A DNA stretch of 64,000 bases, from the NCBI GenBank assembly GCA_024235175.1, contig JACKMX010000003.1, positions 186,001 to 250,000 on the forward strand, written 5' to 3'. The translations under genes and the position numbers were made by a program. Shown here one piece after another: positions 17,477-26,319 of this stretch. Positions within the stretch are counted from its first letter, which is position 1. Each line of letters begins with the position of its first letter. The notes under the pieces are model-generated. The model worked only from the letters and a program-made list of their open reading frames with translations. It searched no databases and was not told the origin of the DNA. Origin of the DNA: Chromatiaceae bacterium. GTDB taxonomy: Bacteria; Pseudomonadota; Gammaproteobacteria; Chromatiales; Chromatiaceae.

Positions 17477-17639
17477 GTCTGCAAGAGCCTGATACTTCGT
17501 TGAATGTTTTTTTGAATTGTCCCTCCGCATGCTTTGCATCAAAGCATTCCGCATCGCAAGGGCATGGTGCTGGGCCGGGTGAACTGGATAGGGTTCTAAA
17601 CATCGCTCTATGGGCGTTGTTTCGGATCATCAGTGAATT

Positions 17640-17690
17640 ACTCGGGCCCGGGGGCATATAAAATTTAAAGGGGAAAGGCCGCACAGTTTA
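17640..17690 (-). promoter_or_regulatory. Candidate dusB-fis promoter with GC-rich discriminator
   Basis: In the 433-bp gap upstream of dusB, the minus strand shows TTATAT (17656-17661) followed immediately by GCCCCCGGGCC, with no good -35 box. A poor -35 plus a GC-rich discriminator is typical of growth-rate- and ppGpp-controlled promoters such as fis in E. coli. This is pattern reading only. The rest of the gap (to 17909) is AT-rich and has no gene I can support. Confidence 0.3.
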
Positions 17691-17909
17691 CGACGAAAAT
17701 AGTGGAAGGCAAAGCTTGGCTTGCGGGCAAAATCAAGCGCAAATTAGTCTTGAATAGAGGAAGCGTCGCTTGCCCTTTGAATACTCGGGATTTTTTTATC
17801 GTGTCACTATTTTCGGGAAATTTTTTAAATTTTTGTGAAAAAAACCGAAGAGTGGAGAGTAATAATTCATCGGAGGGGGCGCTGCTGAAGGGGCGCCGTG
17901 AGCGTTCTG

Positions 17910-18953
17910 CTACAGAAACTCGATTCTGAACCCGGTGACATCGACACCGGGGTCTGCAAGCGCCATCTCCACCGCGACAGACTGGTCCGGTTTGATCAGA
18001 GTTGCATTGTGCTGCAATCCGGTAAAGTACTCCTCGGGACGGAATACCCGCTGCGCCATGAGTTTTTCATTGGTGTCGTACAGGCTTAACTGCAGATGTG
18101 GATATAGCTGGGCGAAGCGGGCGGTGTTGCTGAATACCAGTTGAATTTGCAGCGCGCTGCTGCTCGAGGGATGTGTTCTGACCGAACGGCTGGAGATGAC
18201 GAAGCGCTCAGGTTCATGCCAGGGTGGCAGTTCGCAACCCGTTTGCGTGCATACGAACTCCAGCAGTTCGCGTATTTCCGGATACTGTTTCAAATTGCCC
18301 CGTGTAAACCAGAGCATCTGGGCGAGCGCGGTGACAAGCAGGCAAAGTATGGCGATGGACCAGAGCACAGGATGCTCCATTTCTCTTTTCTTGTGGATGT
18401 TGCCAGCCTGGAAGATTGAATCTGGACCAATCGGCTGGCAATCAATCTCTTCAGAGTCAGAGGATTGCAGCCGTTGCACCTGCTCAGTTGCCTCCTCAGC
18501 AGGCTCGGACGGCGGCGGTTCATACTCCCCGCCCTCCAACTGGGTGGTGACGGGTTGTTCGTCGTGCAATCCGACAGATTCGGCGTCGGTTTTTGATTTA
18601 TCGGGATGGGTAAACGGCTTATTCGATGCCGATTTCACCTGCCACTCATCTGTAGTTCCGCTGTCTCCAGTTCCAGGGGCGCCGGTTGAAAATAGAGCCG
18701 TATTGGACTCCTGAAATAGCCCCCCTCCCGGTTCCTGAGTCTCAAAAAGCCCTTTTAATGAGATCGGGCCCGAGGTTTTTTCAGGCTGATCCGACTCCAA
18801 TACCACGCTATCCTCAGGGTTAACCTGTGTCAGATGTTTCCTTGCGTTGAATATATTGTCACAACGGGAGCAGCGGGCCTGACCGCTCGCGGCCTGGAGT
18901 TGTCTCTCCTGGATTTCGAACAGGGTACTGCAGTGTGGGCAGCGGGTTCGCAA
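17910..18953 (-). CDS. MJ0042 zinc-ribbon and DUF3426 membrane protein
   Basis: A 347-residue protein. The N-terminal zinc ribbon has two CxxC pairs (TRCPHCSTLFEI and ARCSRCDNIFNA). A long acidic, disordered middle, one membrane helix (about 195-216, LWSIAILCLLVTALAQML) and a C-terminal DUF3426 domain follow. Such proteins are regularly found between prmA and dusB-fis in gammaproteobacteria; the function is unknown. The only near start is TTG at 18953, because a stop lies 11 codons upstream with no ATG or GTG between. Transcribed after prmA. Confidence 0.85.
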   Translation of the reverse strand: MRTRCPHCSTLFEIQERQLQAASGQARCSRCDNIFNARKHLTQVNPEDSVVLESDQPEKTSGPISLKGLFETQEPGGGLFQESNTALFSTGAPGTGDSGTTDEWQVKSASNKPFTHPDKSKTDAESVGLHDEQPVTTQLEGGEYEPPPSEPAEEATEQVQRLQSSDSEEIDCQPIGPDSIFQAGNIHKKREMEHPVLWSIAILCLLVTALAQMLWFTRGNLKQYPEIRELLEFVCTQTGCELPPWHEPERFVISSRSVRTHPSSSSALQIQLVFSNTARFAQLYPHLQLSLYDTNEKLMAQRVFRPEEYFTGLQHNATLIKPDQSVAVEMALADPGVDVTGFRIEFL

Positions 18954-19084
18954 GGCAGTCGGTTTCGCTCTCAGTCTTGTCGGTATTTACTTAATGCCAA
19001 CACAAGCGGTGTGCGAGTGCAAGATGTATCGCCCCGGGTATCCGCATAGCTTAGGACCATGCCAGCCGGGATTATCAATTGGAT

Positions 19085-19966
19085 TTAACGCAGATTGCCT
19101 TCCAGTAACACCCAGTTTTCCAGACAGGTTGGTTCAAGCAGGTCAAAGTCAACCGCGTAAACCGCGCTTACGGCCTCCACCTGTTCGCCCAACAGGCCAG
19201 ACAGAATGATTCTGCCATTGGGAAGGATAAGGCCTGCCAGTACAGGTTCGAGATCTATCAAGGTGCCAGCGAGAATATTTGCGAGCACCAGTTCCACTTT
19301 TCCAATGTCGGGAGCGGATTCACTGTGGTAAATCCGGAGCCGCTCCAGGACTCCATTTTTTTCCCCATTGGCCCGGGTGGCATCCAGCGCCTGCGGATCA
19401 TGGTCGATGGCGATTACTTCGCGGGCCCCGAGTTTCAACGCGGCAATGGAAAGAATTCCTGAGCCACAGCCATAATCGACTATCCTGGCTCCCATGAGTT
19501 GCTGTGTGTCAAGCCAGCCAAGACAGAGTGCGGTGGTTGGATGTGTCCCGGTTCCAAACGCCAGGCCCGGATCCAGATCGATATAAATTCCATTTCCGTC
19601 TTGGGGGCGCTGCCCATCGGGGCAGATCCAAAGGCGTCGACCGAATTTCATCGGCTTGAAATTTTCCAGCCAGACTCTCTCCCACTGTTTGTCTTCAAGC
19701 CTCTCCCACTCCAGACTTTGTCCGATCCGGTGGTCAACCGCCTCGTATATTCTGTTACGGAGCCGGTCTGGGTCGGTCTCTTCGGCAAAGAGTCCTGAGA
19801 TACGGGTTTTTTGCCATAAAGGGGATTCACCGGGAGCAGGTTCCAGCAGTGGCTCATCCGCTGCATCACCCAAAGTAACTGATAAGGCGCCCAACTTTTC
19901 CAGCAGCCGCTCAATCAGCGGGGCTTGCCGTTTTTCAACCGTCAGGTGCAGCTGTATCCAGGGCAT
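19085..19966 (-). CDS. prmA: Ribosomal protein L11 methyltransferase PrmA
   Basis: PrmA trimethylates L11 (the rplK product encoded at the far end of this window). The 293 residues match E. coli PrmA. The N-terminal substrate-recognition domain (MPWIQLHL, SVTLGDAADEPLLEP) is followed by the SAM domain, with DPGLAFGTGTHPTT, VDYGCGSGILSIAALKLGA and the VLANILAGTL motif. It is downstream of accC with a 51-bp gap, the common accBC-prmA order. Confidence 0.97.
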   Translation of the reverse strand: MPWIQLHLTVEKRQAPLIERLLEKLGALSVTLGDAADEPLLEPAPGESPLWQKTRISGLFAEETDPDRLRNRIYEAVDHRIGQSLEWERLEDKQWERVWLENFKPMKFGRRLWICPDGQRPQDGNGIYIDLDPGLAFGTGTHPTTALCLGWLDTQQLMGARIVDYGCGSGILSIAALKLGAREVIAIDHDPQALDATRANGEKNGVLERLRIYHSESAPDIGKVELVLANILAGTLIDLEPVLAGLILPNGRIILSGLLGEQVEAVSAVYAVDFDLLEPTCLENWVLLEGNLR

Positions 19967-20017
19967 GAGAACAGGAGGGATCTCTTTTCAGTGATACAGG
20001 GTCAATCGGTTGTCCGG

Positions 20018-21358
20018 TTAAAGACCCAGCTTCTTTTCCAGGTAGTGAATATTGGCGCCGCCTGTTATGAATTTTTGATCTTTCATGATCTCCTGATGCA
20101 GCGGAATGTTGGTTTTGATTCCATCGATAACCATTTCCGAAAGGGCGGTGCGCATACGAGCTATCGCTGAATTGCGGTTTTCGCCGTGTGCTATGAGCTT
20201 GCCTATCATCGAATCATAGTAGGGGGGTACCCTGTATCCTGCATAGATATGCGTGTCGACCCGAATGCCTGGTCCGCCGGGAACATGCAGTCGGGTGATC
20301 TCTCCGGGGCTCGGAATGAAACTCACGGCATCTTCCGCGTTTATTCGACACTCTATGGCATGGCCGTGGATCTTGATGTCGCTCTGCGCGTAGGTCAGTT
20401 TTTTTCCGTCCGCAATGAGTAACTGCTCCTTGACTATGTCCACTCCGGTTATCAGTTCGGTTACCGGATGCTCAACCTGGACACGGGTGTTCATCTCTAT
20501 GAAATAGAACTCTCCATTTTCGTAGAGGAACTCAAAGGTGCCGGCGCCGCGGTAGCCAATCTGCCTGCAGGCTTCGGCACAGCGCTCCCCAATTCTGCTG
20601 CGCAGCTCAGCGGTGATTTCGGGCGCGGGCGCCTCTTCCACCACCTTTTGATGGCGTCTCTGCATGGAGCAATCGCGCTCGCCCAGATGAATTGCGTTGC
20701 CGTGTGTGTCGGCCATCACCTGAAACTCGATGTGCCTGGGGTTCTGAAGATACTTCTCCATGTAGACAGTATCATTGCCAAATGTGGCACCGGCCTCAGC
20801 CCGGGTCAATGCGATGGCATTGAGCAGTGCCGCCTCTGAATGCACCACCCGCATGCCCCGGCCGCCGCCACCGCCGGAGGCTTTGATGATCACCGGGTAA
20901 CCGATATCGTGGGCCAGCCTCAGGGTCTGCTGTTTATCGTCTGAAAGTGGTCCGTCGGATCCGGGAACACAGGGAACACCGGCTGCTCTCATGGCTTCGA
21001 TGGCGGTGATCTTATCGCCCATTAATCGGATTGTTTCGGGTTTTGGACCAACAAAAATGAACCCACTCTCCTCAACCCGCTCCGCAAAATCTGCATTTTC
21101 CGAGAGGAATCCATAGCCGGGGTGGATGGCAACCGCATCGGTAATTTCGGCTGCACTGATGATAGAGGGTATCTGCAGATAGCTGCCGGCAGAAGAGGCA
21201 GGGCCGATGCATACCGATTCATCAGCAAGGCGCACGTGCTTCAGATCGCGATCCGCCTCTGAGTGGACGGCTACGGTTTTGATACCAAGTTCACGGCAGG
21301 CTCGTTGTATACGCAGAGCGATCTCCCCGCGGTTTGCGATGACGAGTTTTTCTATCAT
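20018..21358 (-). CDS. accC: Biotin carboxylase subunit AccC
   Basis: AccC carboxylates biotin on AccB with bicarbonate and ATP, the first half of acetyl-CoA carboxylase. The 446 residues cover the biotin carboxylase N-domain (VIANRGEIALRIQRACREL, HPGYGFLSENADFA), the ATP-grasp with glycine-rich loop (IKASGGGGGRGMRVV), the active-site stretch RDCSMQRRHQKVVEEAPAP, and FIEMNTRVQVEHPVTE. It is 15 bp downstream of accB in the classical operon. Confidence 0.98.
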   Translation of the reverse strand: MIEKLVIANRGEIALRIQRACRELGIKTVAVHSEADRDLKHVRLADESVCIGPASSAGSYLQIPSIISAAEITDAVAIHPGYGFLSENADFAERVEESGFIFVGPKPETIRLMGDKITAIEAMRAAGVPCVPGSDGPLSDDKQQTLRLAHDIGYPVIIKASGGGGGRGMRVVHSEAALLNAIALTRAEAGATFGNDTVYMEKYLQNPRHIEFQVMADTHGNAIHLGERDCSMQRRHQKVVEEAPAPEITAELRSRIGERCAEACRQIGYRGAGTFEFLYENGEFYFIEMNTRVQVEHPVTELITGVDIVKEQLLIADGKKLTYAQSDIKIHGHAIECRINAEDAVSFIPSPGEITRLHVPGGPGIRVDTHIYAGYRVPPYYDSMIGKLIAHGENRNSAIARMRTALSEMVIDGIKTNIPLHQEIMKDQKFITGGANIHYLEKKLGL

Positions 21359-21373
21359 GAAGTACCGCCGCCT

Positions 21374-21829
21374 TTATTCGATAATGAACAGGGGTTGGTT
21401 GTATTCCACCGGTTGGCCGTTATCCACCAGGATCTTCTTCACCGTGCCAGATTTGTCGCTCTCTATCTGGTTCAGGATCTTCATCGCCTCGATGATACAG
21501 AGCGTGTCTCCCTTGCTGACCTCCTGTCCAACGGAAACGAACGCTTTACTGCCCGGGGAGGGGGCTTCATAGTAAGTGCCAACCATTGGTGATTTTATAA
21601 GGTGCCCACTGATCTCGGGTTCCAGGGTTTCGCTTTTTGCCGCTGTTTCTCCGGGACTGTTTTGCGCCATGCCGTAAGCAGGGGCGCCCATCGAAGCTGG
21701 AACTGTAAAAACGGGAGCGTTGCCATTTCGACTGATACGAACCGACTCTTCCCCCTCGTGAATCTCAATCTCGGCAATATTTGATTCCTCCAGCAGTTCA
21801 ATCAGCTTTTTAACCTTTCGAATGTCCAT
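21374..21829 (-). CDS. accB: Biotin carboxyl carrier protein AccB
   Basis: AccB carries biotin between the AccC and AccA/AccD active sites. The 151-residue protein has the N-terminal dimer segment (MDIRKVKKLIELLEES), a Pro/Ala linker and a C-terminal biotinyl domain with the biotinylated lysine in EAMKILN. The start is the ATG at 21829; the upstream extension overlaps aroQ and is not homologous. It is co-transcribed with accC and probably aroQ. Confidence 0.97.
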   Translation of the reverse strand: MDIRKVKKLIELLEESNIAEIEIHEGEESVRISRNGNAPVFTVPASMGAPAYGMAQNSPGETAAKSETLEPEISGHLIKSPMVGTYYEAPSPGSKAFVSVGQEVSKGDTLCIIEAMKILNQIESDKSGTVKKILVDNGQPVEYNQPLFIIE

Positions 21830-21842
21830 CAAATGCTTTCTC

Positions 21843-22292
21843 TCAATTTGGTGATTCCAATGAAATCTGGTGCAGCGCCGCCTGCAGGGCAAGATCGTAT
21901 CCCTGGGCTCCCAAACCGCTGATAACCCCTTTAGCTATATCCGAAAAGAAGGAGTGTTTTCTAAACTCTTCACGGGCATGAATGTTGGAGAGATGCACCT
22001 CTATAAACGGGATGGCAGCTCCCAGAATGGCGTCTCTCAAGGCAACACTGGTATGAGTAAAAGCTGCAGGATTGAAGATAATGAACTCGATCCGGTTACG
22101 GGCGTTGTGAATGAGTTCGATCAGCTCATGCTCAGCATTAGTTTGGAAGAACTCAAGCTGGTGACCCTCCGCCTGAGCAGTGTCAGTGAGTCTGATTCTT
22201 ATACTTTCCAGGGTTTCGCGACCGTAATGGTCAGGCTCTCGCCCTCCCAGCAGATTCAGGTTTGGCCCGTTCAGTACCAGGATGATCGCCAT
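21843..22292 (-). CDS. aroQ: Type II 3-dehydroquinate dehydratase AroQ
   Basis: AroQ dehydrates 3-dehydroquinate in the shikimate pathway. It is a 149-residue type II enzyme with the N-terminal LNGPNLNLLGGREPDHYG loop carrying the catalytic tyrosine. QTNAEHELIELIH, NPAAFTHTSVALRDA and VHLSNIHAREEFR, containing the catalytic histidine, follow. The start is the ATG at 22292 (MAIILVLNGP) with GAGTG upstream. It lies 13 bp before accB, a frequent arrangement. Confidence 0.97.
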   Translation of the reverse strand: MAIILVLNGPNLNLLGGREPDHYGRETLESIRIRLTDTAQAEGHQLEFFQTNAEHELIELIHNARNRIEFIIFNPAAFTHTSVALRDAILGAAIPFIEVHLSNIHAREEFRKHSFFSDIAKGVISGLGAQGYDLALQAALHQISLESPN

Positions 22293-22459
22293 ATCACTCA
22301 GTTCGATCGAAAGCCGGAACGATCGGGGCGGCATAGGCCACCGGATCTCCGGCAAGCTAGTTCAGGAATCGCGTAATTTTGCGTGATAGAGGTTATTTTG
22401 TCCAGTTTAAGGACTATTTCCCAACATGATCGCGAAAGAACTTTAATATTATTAGATGC

Positions 22460-23008
22460 TTATGTGTTCTTGAGAAGCTTCTCAAACTCCGCAATCAATA
22501 GTTCTCGGGTGACTTGTCCCGCCCGGATATAATGACTCTTGCCGTTGCGGTCAAAAATTGCGGTAAAGGGAAGCGAATCAAACCGATTACCCAGCGTGTT
22601 GGCGAGCTTGATTGCCTCTACACCGCCTATCATGGTTGGAAAATTGATTCCGTAAACGTCGTAGAAATCACGAACAAGGCCGGGTTCATCTATGGCGATG
22701 GAGACAAACTGTATGCCCTGTGCGGCGTACTGCTTCTGTAACTCCACAAACAGGGGCATCTCCTCCCGGCAGGGAGGGCACCAGGTCGCCCAGAAATTGA
22801 TCACCAGAATTTTCCCGCGCCATTCGTTACTGCTGCGATTACCCCCAGTTATGTCTGGAAAGGAGAACTCCGGCAGTTGTTCCACTCCTTCACCGGTCAT
22901 ATTAAAAGACTGTACCGGTATCGCCGACTGCTTCTTGTATCCAACCCATGCCACGGCAGCAACTGCTGCAAGAAGCGTTGCCAGTATTGCCATATTCCGT
23001 ACGTTCAC
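22460..23008 (-). CDS. TlpA/ResA-like membrane-anchored thioredoxin
   Basis: A 182-residue periplasmic thiol-disulfide protein. It has an N-terminal anchor (MAILATLLAAVAAVAWVGY), then an AhpC/TSA-Redoxin-type thioredoxin fold with the active site WCPPC (Cys77, Cys80). The cis-proline region is DSLPFTAIFD. It overlaps the dsbD stop by four bases, so it is probably the electron acceptor served by DsbD. The likely role is reduction of periplasmic disulfides, for example in cytochrome c maturation. Confidence 0.9.
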   Translation of the reverse strand: MNVRNMAILATLLAAVAAVAWVGYKKQSAIPVQSFNMTGEGVEQLPEFSFPDITGGNRSSNEWRGKILVINFWATWCPPCREEMPLFVELQKQYAAQGIQFVSIAIDEPGLVRDFYDVYGINFPTMIGGVEAIKLANTLGNRFDSLPFTAIFDRNGKSHYIRAGQVTRELLIAEFEKLLKNT

Positions 23009-25362
23009 TGCAGGAACCTCTGGACGTGGGCTACGAATTCACTTGCTTGCATGAATCCAACAATTCGGAATGGACGCCTCTCTTCTCCCGTCTGGTCAAA
23101 AAACATGATGCTTGGTGGTCCGGGCATTCCGAAGTACTCCTGCAACAGGGCGCGGTCATCTCTATCGTCAGCTGTTACGTCGGCTTGGAGAAGTACAAAT
23201 TTGTCGAGTGCTCTGATAACTGTTGGATCGGAAAAGGTATAGCGTTCCATCTCCTTGCAGGTTACACACCAGTCGGCGTAGAAGTCGAGCATTACCGGTT
23301 TACCTGCACGGCTGGCGGCGGCCACTTCCCGTTGCAGATCGGCGACTGTTTTAATCCGTTTGAAGTGCAGTTCAGTCGCCTCCGCTCTCAGACCACTTCC
23401 GCCAAAACTGACGCCGCGCAGTGGTTGCACGGTGTCTTTACCCCCCGCGGCAACGCCGACGAGCATTAATACACCGTACGCGAGTAAAACCACGCCCAAT
23501 CCACGCCACAGACGATCCCAGCCTGATGCCTCTATCGGCAGTTGCTGCAGTGCGCCCATATAGACCGCACTCACGATAAGTAGGGCGCCCCATAATGTCA
23601 TGGCCACTGCGGGAGGTAATATGCGCTCCAGTAAGACGATTGCCACGGCCAGCATACCTACGCCGAACACTGCCTTGACGGTGTCCATCCAAGAACCGGC
23701 ACGGGGCAGCAATTTTCCTGCGGATGTGCCTATAAGCAGTAGCGGCGTCCCCATCCCCATGGCCATGGCAAACAGGCCGATGCCGCCCAGCATCGCGTCG
23801 CCGCTCTGACCGATGTAGATGAGTGCGCCAGCCAGAGGGGGCGCAACACAGGGTCCGACGATCAGCGCTGAAAGAAGGCCCATAATCGCGACTCCGGTAT
23901 AGCTGCCTCCTCTCTGACGATTACTGGTTTCCGACAGTTTGCTTTGCCAGCTGCTGGGAAGCTGCAGGTCGTAAAATCCGAACATGGAGAGTGCCAGCAG
24001 TACAAAGACCAAGGCGAAGAAGCTGAGTATCCAGGGATTCTGAAACGCTGCCTGCAGATTCTGGCCGAACAGGCCCGCCAGAACTCCAGCCAGAGTGTAG
24101 GTCAGGGACATTGACAGCACGTAGATCAGCGACAGCGTGAAGGCGCGTCTGGTTGTGATATTCGGACCTTGACCGGCGATAATCCCGGAAAGAATCGGAA
24201 TCATCGGAAAGACGCAGGGCGTCAATGCCAGCAGCAGTCCGAAACCGAAAAATGTCAGAACGATAAGCCAGGTGTTGCCCTGCGCCAGAGTGGCAGCGAT
24301 GCGATCCTGCTCGGACACCGGGGTACCGGTGCTTTTTGCTTCGAACTGGTCACTTCGAATCTGCCCGGTTGATCCATTTCCGCTTCCCGGTGCTGCGGTA
24401 ACCTCCACAGTGTCCGCTGCGGCGAGTGCCACGGCCTGAATCGCCGGCAGGGCGAGTCGGGTGGTTTTCCTGATCGGCGGGTAACAGACCCCCACCTCCG
24501 CACATCCCTGATAGCCAACCTGCAGTTCAATTTCCGTCGCTTCCGGTTTGCTCCTCAGGAGTGGAATCTCCAGGTCGATACTGGTTTGATACACTTCGAG
24601 ATCGCCAATAGTTCCATCCGGTCTTACAGTGTTTTTCTTCAGTTTTCCTGCTGGAAGCTGGAACTCACCCAATTTAACCCCGTTGTCTCCGAGCAGTTTG
24701 ATCTCCACCTTGTCCCGGTACAGGTAGGTACCCTCGGCGATGCTCCAATGCAGTCCGATCCGCTCACCACTGACCAGACTGGCGGTGAACTTATAAGCCT
24801 CTTCAGGCAGCGGGATGTCCGGTTCCTGGCTGATACCGAGAGTCTGTCCGAGTGCACTCAGGGCGCTGAGTGCGGCAACTGTGCTCTCTTCAGGTGGCGC
24901 TGCTTGGTTTGCCTCCAGCTGGACTTTGATTTTGCGGGTTTGCGGTGGGTAACAGAGCCCGGCGTCCGCACACCCCTGAGAAACGGTTGTCAGCTCCAGA
25001 CTTCCGGCCTCGTTGTCATCCCGTTGCAGTGGAATCCTGATTTCTGCGAGTTGCCGGTAAACCTCTGTTCTACCGAAAAAATCGTCCTCTTTAATCAGAG
25101 TCTGGGGAAATTCCGGTTCACCCAGCCTGATGGCTGGGTCTCCGCTGGAAAATTTGAATTTACTGCGATAAAGGTAGTACCCATCCGCAATTTTCCATTT
25201 GACCAGCACCGCATCCGGTCCATCCTGCCTGGCGGAGAGTTGGAACGCCTGATCTGGCAGCAGATAGTCCTCTGCTGAGTTGGCGCCGGTGGCAACACTT
25301 GTGAGAAGGACGAAAAAGAGTACACCCGGCAGCAGGTGCCCTAGGATGGTTTCTCGGTACAT
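23005..25362 (-). CDS. dsbD: Thiol:disulfide interchange protein DsbD with two alpha domains
   Basis: DsbD moves electrons from cytoplasmic thioredoxin through the membrane to periplasmic partners. After a signal peptide there are two consecutive DsbD-alpha domains. Each has the active-site motif: QGCADAGLCYPP (Cys131/137) and QGCAEVGVCYPP (Cys287/293). The eight-helix beta domain follows with its two cysteines (TPCVFPMIP, Cys383; VGPCVAPPL, Cys505). The C-terminal thioredoxin-like gamma domain has WCVTC (699/702). At 785 residues it is about 220 longer than E. coli DsbD because of the extra alpha domain. The start overlaps cutA by 22 bp; a tlpA-like gene follows. Confidence 0.95.
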   Translation of the reverse strand: MYRETILGHLLPGVLFFVLLTSVATGANSAEDYLLPDQAFQLSARQDGPDAVLVKWKIADGYYLYRSKFKFSSGDPAIRLGEPEFPQTLIKEDDFFGRTEVYRQLAEIRIPLQRDDNEAGSLELTTVSQGCADAGLCYPPQTRKIKVQLEANQAAPPEESTVAALSALSALGQTLGISQEPDIPLPEEAYKFTASLVSGERIGLHWSIAEGTYLYRDKVEIKLLGDNGVKLGEFQLPAGKLKKNTVRPDGTIGDLEVYQTSIDLEIPLLRSKPEATEIELQVGYQGCAEVGVCYPPIRKTTRLALPAIQAVALAAADTVEVTAAPGSGNGSTGQIRSDQFEAKSTGTPVSEQDRIAATLAQGNTWLIVLTFFGFGLLLALTPCVFPMIPILSGIIAGQGPNITTRRAFTLSLIYVLSMSLTYTLAGVLAGLFGQNLQAAFQNPWILSFFALVFVLLALSMFGFYDLQLPSSWQSKLSETSNRQRGGSYTGVAIMGLLSALIVGPCVAPPLAGALIYIGQSGDAMLGGIGLFAMAMGMGTPLLLIGTSAGKLLPRAGSWMDTVKAVFGVGMLAVAIVLLERILPPAVAMTLWGALLIVSAVYMGALQQLPIEASGWDRLWRGLGVVLLAYGVLMLVGVAAGGKDTVQPLRGVSFGGSGLRAEATELHFKRIKTVADLQREVAAASRAGKPVMLDFYADWCVTCKEMERYTFSDPTVIRALDKFVLLQADVTADDRDDRALLQEYFGMPGPPSIMFFDQTGEERRPFRIVGFMQASEFVAHVQRFLQ

Positions 25363-25670
25363 TGTTTGACCCAGTGCAGGTAATCCGGAAGTCCCCGGTC
25401 TAAAGAGACAGCGATGATTTCGGGAAGTTCATAAGGGTGCAATGATACAATGATTCTTTCAAGTTCTGGATACTGAGCGCTGCTACTTTTGATAAGCAGC
25501 AGTATCTCTTCGCTGGTTTCGATTGTTCCCTGCCAAAGATAGGTCGAGGAGACGCCGGGTATTGCATTGACGCAGGCTGCGGCACCTCGTTCTACCAGTT
25601 TCCTGGAGATAGTTTCCGCGCTTGCTGAATCGGGACAGGTGCAGTACACCAGAAGCAGGTCTGTGGACAT
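25341..25670 (-). CDS. cutA: Divalent-cation tolerance protein CutA
   Basis: A 109-residue trimeric ferredoxin-like protein linked to copper tolerance. The family motifs are complete: LVYCTCPDSASAETISRKLV, CVNAIPGVSSTYLWQG, ILLLIKS and HPYELPEIIAV. The start is the ATG at 25670 (MSTDLLLVY). It precedes and overlaps dsbD, as cutA precedes dsbD in enterobacteria. Confidence 0.96.
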   Translation of the reverse strand: MSTDLLLVYCTCPDSASAETISRKLVERGAAACVNAIPGVSSTYLWQGTIETSEEILLLIKSSSAQYPELERIIVSLHPYELPEIIAVSLDRGLPDYLHWVKQCTEKPS

Positions 25671-25808
25671 CGGTGGAAGATACCGCAAAGGTGCTCTGGC
25701 CGCAAAAGGCGGATGTGGATATGTCCTGTGCCAGACCTGACGAATGGAGCGCTGTTCAATGACATCCTGCCTTGTTTCACCAAAGGGGACGGCGTAAGCT
25801 CTGAAAGC

Positions 25809-26261
25809 ATGAATCCGTTTTTTCTATTTCTGCTTCTGTTTGTAGGCATACCGCTGATTGAACTCTATTTTTTGATTGAGGTGGGTTCTGGAATCGGTGC
25901 CATACCTACAATTACGCTTACGGTTTTCACCGCAGTGCTGGGTGGCATGATGGTCAGGGTGCAGGGATTCAGCACTGCACTGAGGGTGCGGGATGCACTG
26001 GGGCGGGAGGAGGTACCGGCGCTCGAGTTATTGGAAGGGGCGGTGTTGCTGGTGACCGGTATTTTGCTGTTGCTGCCAGGCTTTATAACCGACATGATCG
26101 GATTCATTCTGCTGGTTCCGCCCATCCGGCGTGCGCTGCTAATTTACTTTCTGAAGTATTCGGGGATTATGCAACGTCAATCGCCGGTGCACCCCGCTGA
26201 TACGGATAATTCCAATCCAAGGGTGATCGAGGGCGAGTACCGACGTTTGGACGACGACTGA
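25809..26261 (+). CDS. fxsA: FxsA-family membrane protein
   Basis: A 150-residue inner-membrane protein with FxsA landmarks: FLLLFVGIPLIELYFLIEVG at the N-terminus, TVFTAVLGGMMVRVQG, LLLLPGFITDMIGFILLVPP, and a hydrophilic C-terminus. FxsA overproduction relieves F-plasmid exclusion of phage T7 in E. coli; its normal role is unknown. The start is the ATG at 25809; the 32 upstream codons lack coding character. It is divergent from cutA and convergent with the YdcF-like gene. Confidence 0.92.
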   Translation: MNPFFLFLLLFVGIPLIELYFLIEVGSGIGAIPTITLTVFTAVLGGMMVRVQGFSTALRVRDALGREEVPALELLEGAVLLVTGILLLLPGFITDMIGFILLVPPIRRALLIYFLKYSGIMQRQSPVHPADTDNSNPRVIEGEYRRLDDD

Positions 26262-26319
26262 ATTTGTAGCGGGCAGATCCACTTTTTTGAACCTGCCGTT
26301 AGCGGTGGTTTTCCCCGCA

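Noticed and set aside
16631..17503. A 290-codon frame antisense to dusB
   Set aside because: It is a shadow of the dusB gene, which has full domain and motif support on the other strand.
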